The notes beneath the pieces were generated by a model. The model did no database searches and was not told the origin of the DNA. It worked only from the letters and a program-made list of their open reading frames with translations. Source: Bacteroidia bacterium (lineage in GTDB: Bacteria > Bacteroidota > Bacteroidia > Bacteroidales > CAJPTX01). Taken from it: a stretch of 8,267 bases of DNA. The stretch is from NCBI GenBank assembly GCA_905373625.1, contig CAJPTS010000070.1, positions 1-8,267 of the forward strand. Reading direction: 5' to 3'. How positions within the stretch are numbered: the first letter of the stretch is position 1; every line of letters starts with the position of its first letter. Both the position numbers and the translations under genes were made by a program. Positions 1 through 6,300 of this stretch are shown here, in pieces.

Positions 1-382
1 TTTCGGTACGTTTCGCCTCGGTCTTCTCATCATCCCATTTCACGAAACGATAACCTGTATTGGCAACAGCTTCTACCTCTGTACCATTACCACCTGCGGT
101 TACCGTTTGAGTAGCTTCGCCACGGATTGTACCACCTTCACCTGCTACGTAAGTTAAAGTATAAGTTGTAGGATTCGCTTCAAAGAGCGCCTTATAGGTC
201 TTGCTCTCGGTTACGTTGGTTTCGGTACGTTTCGCCTCGGTCTTCTCATCATCCCATTTCACGAAATGATAACCTTCGTTCGCAACGGCTTCTACCTCTG
301 TACCATTACCACCTGCGGTTACCGTCTGAGTAGCTTCGCCACGGATTGTACCACCTTCACCTGCTTCGTAAGTTAAAGTGTA
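1..382. repeat. 219-bp direct tandem DNA repeat (at least 1.7 copies)
   Basis: Bases 1-160 and 220-379 align without gaps at a shift of 219 bp, with 8 mismatches over 160 bp (about 95% identity). The mismatches fall in seven codons: four silent changes and three amino-acid replacements, one of the latter needing two base changes. The period is an exact multiple of three (73 codons), so gain or loss of units keeps the frame. Identity falls off above base 163/382, towards R4. Confidence 0.95.
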
Positions 383-3300
383 TGTGGATAACACAACAAC
401 AAAATTCGCTGTATAACTTTTATCCTCTGTTACCTGATCCTTACGTGGATTGTCTTTAGAGCCATCATCCCACGCATCAAATTTATAACCTGGGTTGGGC
501 ACTGCTTTCACTGCAGCCGTTTCTCCACCCGCAGCTACTACCTGCATGGTTATCCCTTCTATCTTCCCATTCTCGCCTGCAAGATAGGTAGTCTTGAAAG
601 TCCGCTTCTGGAATAATGCTTCTACCGAAACCGCGGCATTGTCCTGACGTTCTTCCTCCGTCTTACCATCAGACCATTTGTCAAATACATAGCCATCATC
701 GGGAACGGCAATAATCTTTGTACCCAGAACACCAACCGCAGTTGTCTGCTCAATTACAGATAATAGCGCCTCGTTACCTTCCTGTTTGATATGCCCGTGT
801 TCGCCCGCAAAATAACGCTGTACTTCGTGTGCCGCAACGTCGAATTTAACTTCGATGTCATCCAATGCGAGGTAAGTATAAGTATTTGAACCACCAAATA
901 CCCAACGGAAACGAATACGTGAGTGTGCGCCTAGTGTTGCAAGGTCTAATTCAAACTTTTCTTGCTTAGTCACTGCCTTGCCTTCCACATTTGCACCATC
1001 ATGCCAAACATCATCCTCGAAGCTGTACTGAAGCTTTGACGTATGCCCAGCCGATGTCTTCACATGGCACACGTAGCTCAGAATCAACTTTGTGGTAGCG
1101 GCGACCTTATCTTCTAATGAGAACCACGGTGACGCTACCCAGCAATTCGTATATTCAGGTCGTGGAGATTCATAGAGAGGCACTATAGCAAGTACATGTC
1201 CACTAGGATTCTTTACACTAGCGATCATCTTTGTTGCCAATAATCCCCAACCTCGTCCTGTAGCGGGCTTGTCATAATTCCAACCTTGCTCAATAGAAGC
1301 ACCACGCTCAAAATTGTCCTTCCATGCTAGGCTGTAAGGCTTCAAGAAGACCGCTGTCACACTCAGATCGCCCTTTACATTGAGATCGGTACGCATCAAT
1401 TCCGTGTTGCCATCTGTCCATCCCATAAAGATATACCCTTCTTTCGCCTTTACCTTAACAGGAGTCGCATTTCCACCATAAGCCACCTGTTGTTCTGTGT
1501 TCGTAGTTTCAAACTCTCCGCCATCAGAGACTTTATAGGTTAACGTATAGAAGAACTCTTCAAACGTTGCCTTAAGGTTTAGACTGGCTTGCACATCCAT
1601 CTCCGTACGTGCTGCCGTCTTTACACCATCTGACCACTCTTTGAAACGGTGCTGCGAATCTTTCGGGACAGCAATGACTTGCTCACCGTTAGAGTGAAGT
1701 GCTACTGTTTGTGCCTCCTTACCCAGAATTACACCATGTTCGTCTGTTGTATATGTAAGCGTAAATATCTCTTTCAAGAGCTGTAATTCGACCGTTTGCG
1801 GAACATTCGCCACTACAAAATCTTTCCAGTCGCTTTCATATCCTGCCTTCGATACCTCAACCTGATACTTTCCTGGCTTTAAGTACGCCACCACTTTTCC
1901 GTCTGCCCCCAAAGAATATGTTACACCGTCGCATAATACCTTTGCATCAGGACACGGTGCATTATCTTCATCCGTAACAACAAATGTTGTGGCAGGCAAT
2001 TGCGGTGCAGTTACCGTCAGCTTTCCGTTTTCACGCGTTACCATATAACTCCCCAACGGGTATGGAGCAGTATAATTGGCTGGCGCTACTACATATTCGT
2101 CAGGTGCTAATGCGGGGAGAGTTTCATTCCAAACCTTACCATCCTTCAGACGCACTTCGTACGTGGCATCAAATTGATCTTCAGTATCGTCAAACTGCAA
2201 GCCCTCATACTCAAAATCAAAGTCGGGGAGAGGCTCTCCCTGTGCCATTGTAGCATCCTTCATCTTTATCGTGAGGGGTACACGAGTTACCTCTACCACG
2301 CGCTGTTTCTTCTCAGCGACCTTGTATAACTCATTCCCCTTTTGCTCAGCCACAATTGTAGTTGTACCCACTGCGCCCGTTACCAAATTGCCTTGCGCAT
2401 CGACCGTCGCTACCGAAGGATCTAAACTATAGTAGCTTACAGGAAGCTCAGAGGACGCTGTTGCATCCAATTTGATGGGCGTTCCCGAGAATGGGTATAC
2501 CAATTTATCGCTCCCCCATGTTATCTCTTGCGCCATAGACAAACGAATGGTATAGAATTTCGCGTCGCGTCCATTTTGAGCCACCACACGCAACTTCAAT
2601 GCTGTGTTCATATCTGCCTCAATCTCTACGCCTTCAGCGCTCATTACCAATTCTTCGTCACCACGATACAATTTGGCATTATCCGAGATCTTTTTTACCA
2701 CAATCTTTGCATTCTTCGGATTGAAAGGATTCATTGCCGACTCACTTTCCACCTCCCATACAAGAAGTTGTTTCGGGTTGTTCTCCGAGAGCTCATCTTT
2801 CAAGCCAGGGTTCTTCGCCTTCGGCATGGCAATTTCCATCAGATTGCACGCCCCCGACTTATCATTCACAAGTTGGATCGTTACATCTTGCTCAATTGGC
2901 ATTCCGAACAAAGCATCATATTTTACTTTGAAGGCGAGCTTGTGTTCAGTAGAAGACGAGAAGTCAAGCTCCGTATCGTCCGTAACGACGTTTCCATTTT
3001 GAGTAACAACCGCGCCTGGCCAGAAGAAACCAAATTTAACTTTCACATTGCTGAAAGCATTGAAATCGGATGCCATGGTAACTTTTACTTCGTTCTTAGC
3101 AACCGTTTCGGCGGGAATTAGTTGTCCCTCAACGGAAACATTACTAACCAGATTTTCAATCTTCTGCCAGATATTGTCACGCTTAGAAACAATGAGCGCA
3201 AAACGTTCATCGCCCGATGCCGACGTCACTCCGTGTCCTTCGGTAAATACAAACTCACCCAAGCAGTCTTCGGGAAGTTTCCCATCACTTTGACGAACGC

Positions 3301-6300
3301 TTTTGGTCATATTGGCCACTACATCGGCTTCTTCGAGTTGCTTCTTCCAAACACGGAACATGGCATTTTCGCCTTTCATATCCACATTCAAACCGAGGTG
3401 ACGCAATTTGAACCCATCAAAGCCCATAGAACGCATCGGGATATGTTTACCATCCACATACACAGTAACCCAAGTTTCGGGACTACCTGATGCCATAGTC
3501 TGGTAGAACGTGGCTGCAATATGTTGCCACTTTCCTGGTACTATACACGGATCTAAGCTGGCAAACAAACCATTGATACCCGCCATAAACACAAGCGTAT
3601 TGTCTCTAAAATTCGGATTATTCACTAACGATGCCATCCAAATCCCCGCCCTACCACCATCGGCAAAAGCGCAACTTTGCGGCTCGTCTAGTCGCCACCA
3701 ACCTTCTATGGTACCATGATTTTCAATCTCGGTAGCCACATTCTGTAGCAGAACCCCCTCGCCCTCAACTCCTACAAACTTCAAACTGTAGAGATCTGAA
3801 GTCTTTGCAGGGATTTTGTAAACAGTGATTTTAGCCTCATTATCAGCCGTATTGCCGTCAGGCTCTTTCAGCGCTACGCGTAGGGTATGTTTCCCCTCTG
3901 CCGAGAAATCTACCTTGTGCGACAACTCTACTATCTCCTCTGCGCGTACGGCAATGTTGCACGAGACTTCTTCATCAAAAGTTGTCTTCTCATCTACTGT
4001 ACAAGTAAGGGCAATCTTTGTTATCGGAGCAAGCCCATTGTTACGTACCTTTATCTTAATAGGCGTTTCCGTAGAAAGCGTACGCCCCGATTTTAGATCG
4101 GCAAAACGAACCAAGGCTAACTCATAATCACTCGGACTTCTTCCCTCTTTGAGTTCAGCAGTAACATCTACTACACTTCCCCACTCTATCTCCTTACCTT
4201 CCTTAAACTTCGGGTAGTCTTCATCCTTCGCAAGCATCAAGCGCATACGGTATTCACCTGCCGCTACTTCTGTTAAAGTCGAACTATTTATAGGCACTAT
4301 ATACGATGCCTCGTCTTTCTGAAGTGCCACCGTATAAGCTTCCTTAGTATCATCCAGAAGTCCATCTTTATTGAGATCTATCCAAACACGCACACTAGCA
4401 GGGAGTTGAGTCTCGTTCGGTAAAGCCGACAGACGTAGCCCAAGCATATTGTTGCTTTGTATGTAGAGTGGTAGTTTTTTTGCAGATAAGTAAAGAATTT
4501 GTGCAGATGGCGTCATAGCTATCGTATCCTTTTCCCCTACGGCATAAACCTTGGTCATGTAGAGCGTCGCGGGCGTCTTTATCTTTCCGCCACCATTCCA
4601 TAATGGGTCACGTTCTATCAGGAGCTCCTTCCGATTATCCTCCATCTTACCATCCTTGGCAAGCTCAGCAACTAGCAGTACACGTACGGGAGGCGTAACA
4701 TCGATCTCTTCTGGTAGGGTAAAGGTCGTAGCGCTATTAGCTTTTAGTACAGGTATCTCGAAGCGCTGCAATTCATCATTGGTCGTAATATATAACGGTG
4801 CGTTATAGATCGGAGCAGGTGTAAAATTCTGAATCGTTACTTCCAGCTTACTATGCGTAGCATCTTTACCAGGCATTTCCTTAAATTCGCTAATGCCTAG
4901 CGTATTCACCATCAAAATCTCCGAAGCATCTGCTATCCAACCATCGCCAGGCTTCGGGTTCTCAGCCTTAAATGCAAAAGTAATAGCCCCGTTGCGCGCC
5001 TCGGAAATTAGGGTTAGTGGCTCAGTACTTTCTCCTGCAAGTACAAGCGACGGATGTGCAAGATCTACATTGAGGTTATCGGGTACATTGCCTGTAAACA
5101 CATAGAGTGTGTCGTATTTTGCCAGAGCAAGCTTGCGGAAGATAATCTGCACAAGTCCATTTTCATGTTCTGGCTTTATTTGCAATACTGCTCGTTCACG
5201 CTGATAGTATGGCTCTAGTTCTCCTCGCCCATCTGTAAATAGCTTATTGCCACTTAGCGTCACCTTCTCAAAGGGTACACGTGGGAATATCATGCCCATG
5301 ACATTGATATACTGGATCTCGGGCATAGCGATGATGTCGCCCAGATTGTATACCTCAAATGCAGCATCGTTGTTATACGGATTGGCATCGTCATCACAGT
5401 CTACATGAATATCTACACGGAACTTATGCGCATCCTTGCTGTAGAAATTGTGTTTACATGTAATGATGCGGTCTTCAAAAGGTTTCAACGACTCAAGCGA
5501 TTCGGAATAAATGAGCTTGCCATCCACTTCAACCGAGATGGGTACATTCTTCAAATCTTTCGACGAGTAGTTTTGCACGTCAAAACGAATGGTTCTTTCT
5601 TGCAAATTAGCTTCTGCCTTAATCTCGGGATCATTAACCCAAGCAACCCCTACGTCTGAGAGCACCGTCTTCTTGATGATACGATAGCTTACTATGGCTA
5701 CCCCATCATCAGAGGTTTTCATTGCACCCTCGAACGTTAGCGATACTTTCTGCTTAACAAACTTGGACAAATCCCAACATAGGCGTCGTTCTTCACCATC
5801 ACCGATAATACGCTTACGCCCCATCACATCGGGATGCTCTTCACCGTTGACTAACAAACGCAACTGCGAACCAGTAGGATCTTCGTCTGCCTTTAATAGC
5901 AAGGTATGAGCAAAGAGTTGTATCTCAGTACCGTCCTCAAGCCCCGTCAAATCGAGTTCGCAAATGCTCAATTCTCCGATATTTTTACGTTCTGCAAAAG
6001 GATCGTCCCAATTGTCAGGCTCCATTTTCCCAGCCCATGCCAATATATGAGAATCAAAAGGCAAACGCAGTTCTGGTAATGATTCTACAGGGCGGAAGTC
6101 CAGATTTTTCCCTGTTGTTACATGCCCTGTTTTCAGTGGCCACCCAACAAAGGTTTCAAAGTATGGCAAGTTATCTACCGTAAGGGCTGGTAAATACGCA
6201 GCTTCTTGCACCTCGCCTACACTCCTAATTCCACGTACACCATCAGCGGAAACTGCACGCACCGAGAATAGATTACGACCTTTATTGACTTTATCGCTCG

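Noticed and set aside
1..382. CRISPR array or intergenic satellite
   Set aside because: The 219-bp repeat is in frame within coding sequence, has no short spacers, and encodes known-type InlB B repeats.
1..826. Type IX secretion C-terminal sorting domain or cell-wall anchor
   Set aside because: No sorting-domain or anchor motif is visible; the repeats run off the window edge, so export by this route stays an inference.
2528..3121. Plus-strand open frame of 197 codons, and overlapping shorter ones at 2604-3002 and 3122-3490
   Set aside because: They lie antisense to the uninterrupted giant gene, show no domain or secretion pattern, overlap each other, and are accounted for by codon bias of the coding strand.
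4395..4601. Minus-strand open frame of 68 codons in another frame
   Set aside because: It overlaps the GEVED-side part of the giant gene out of frame and has no recognisable features.
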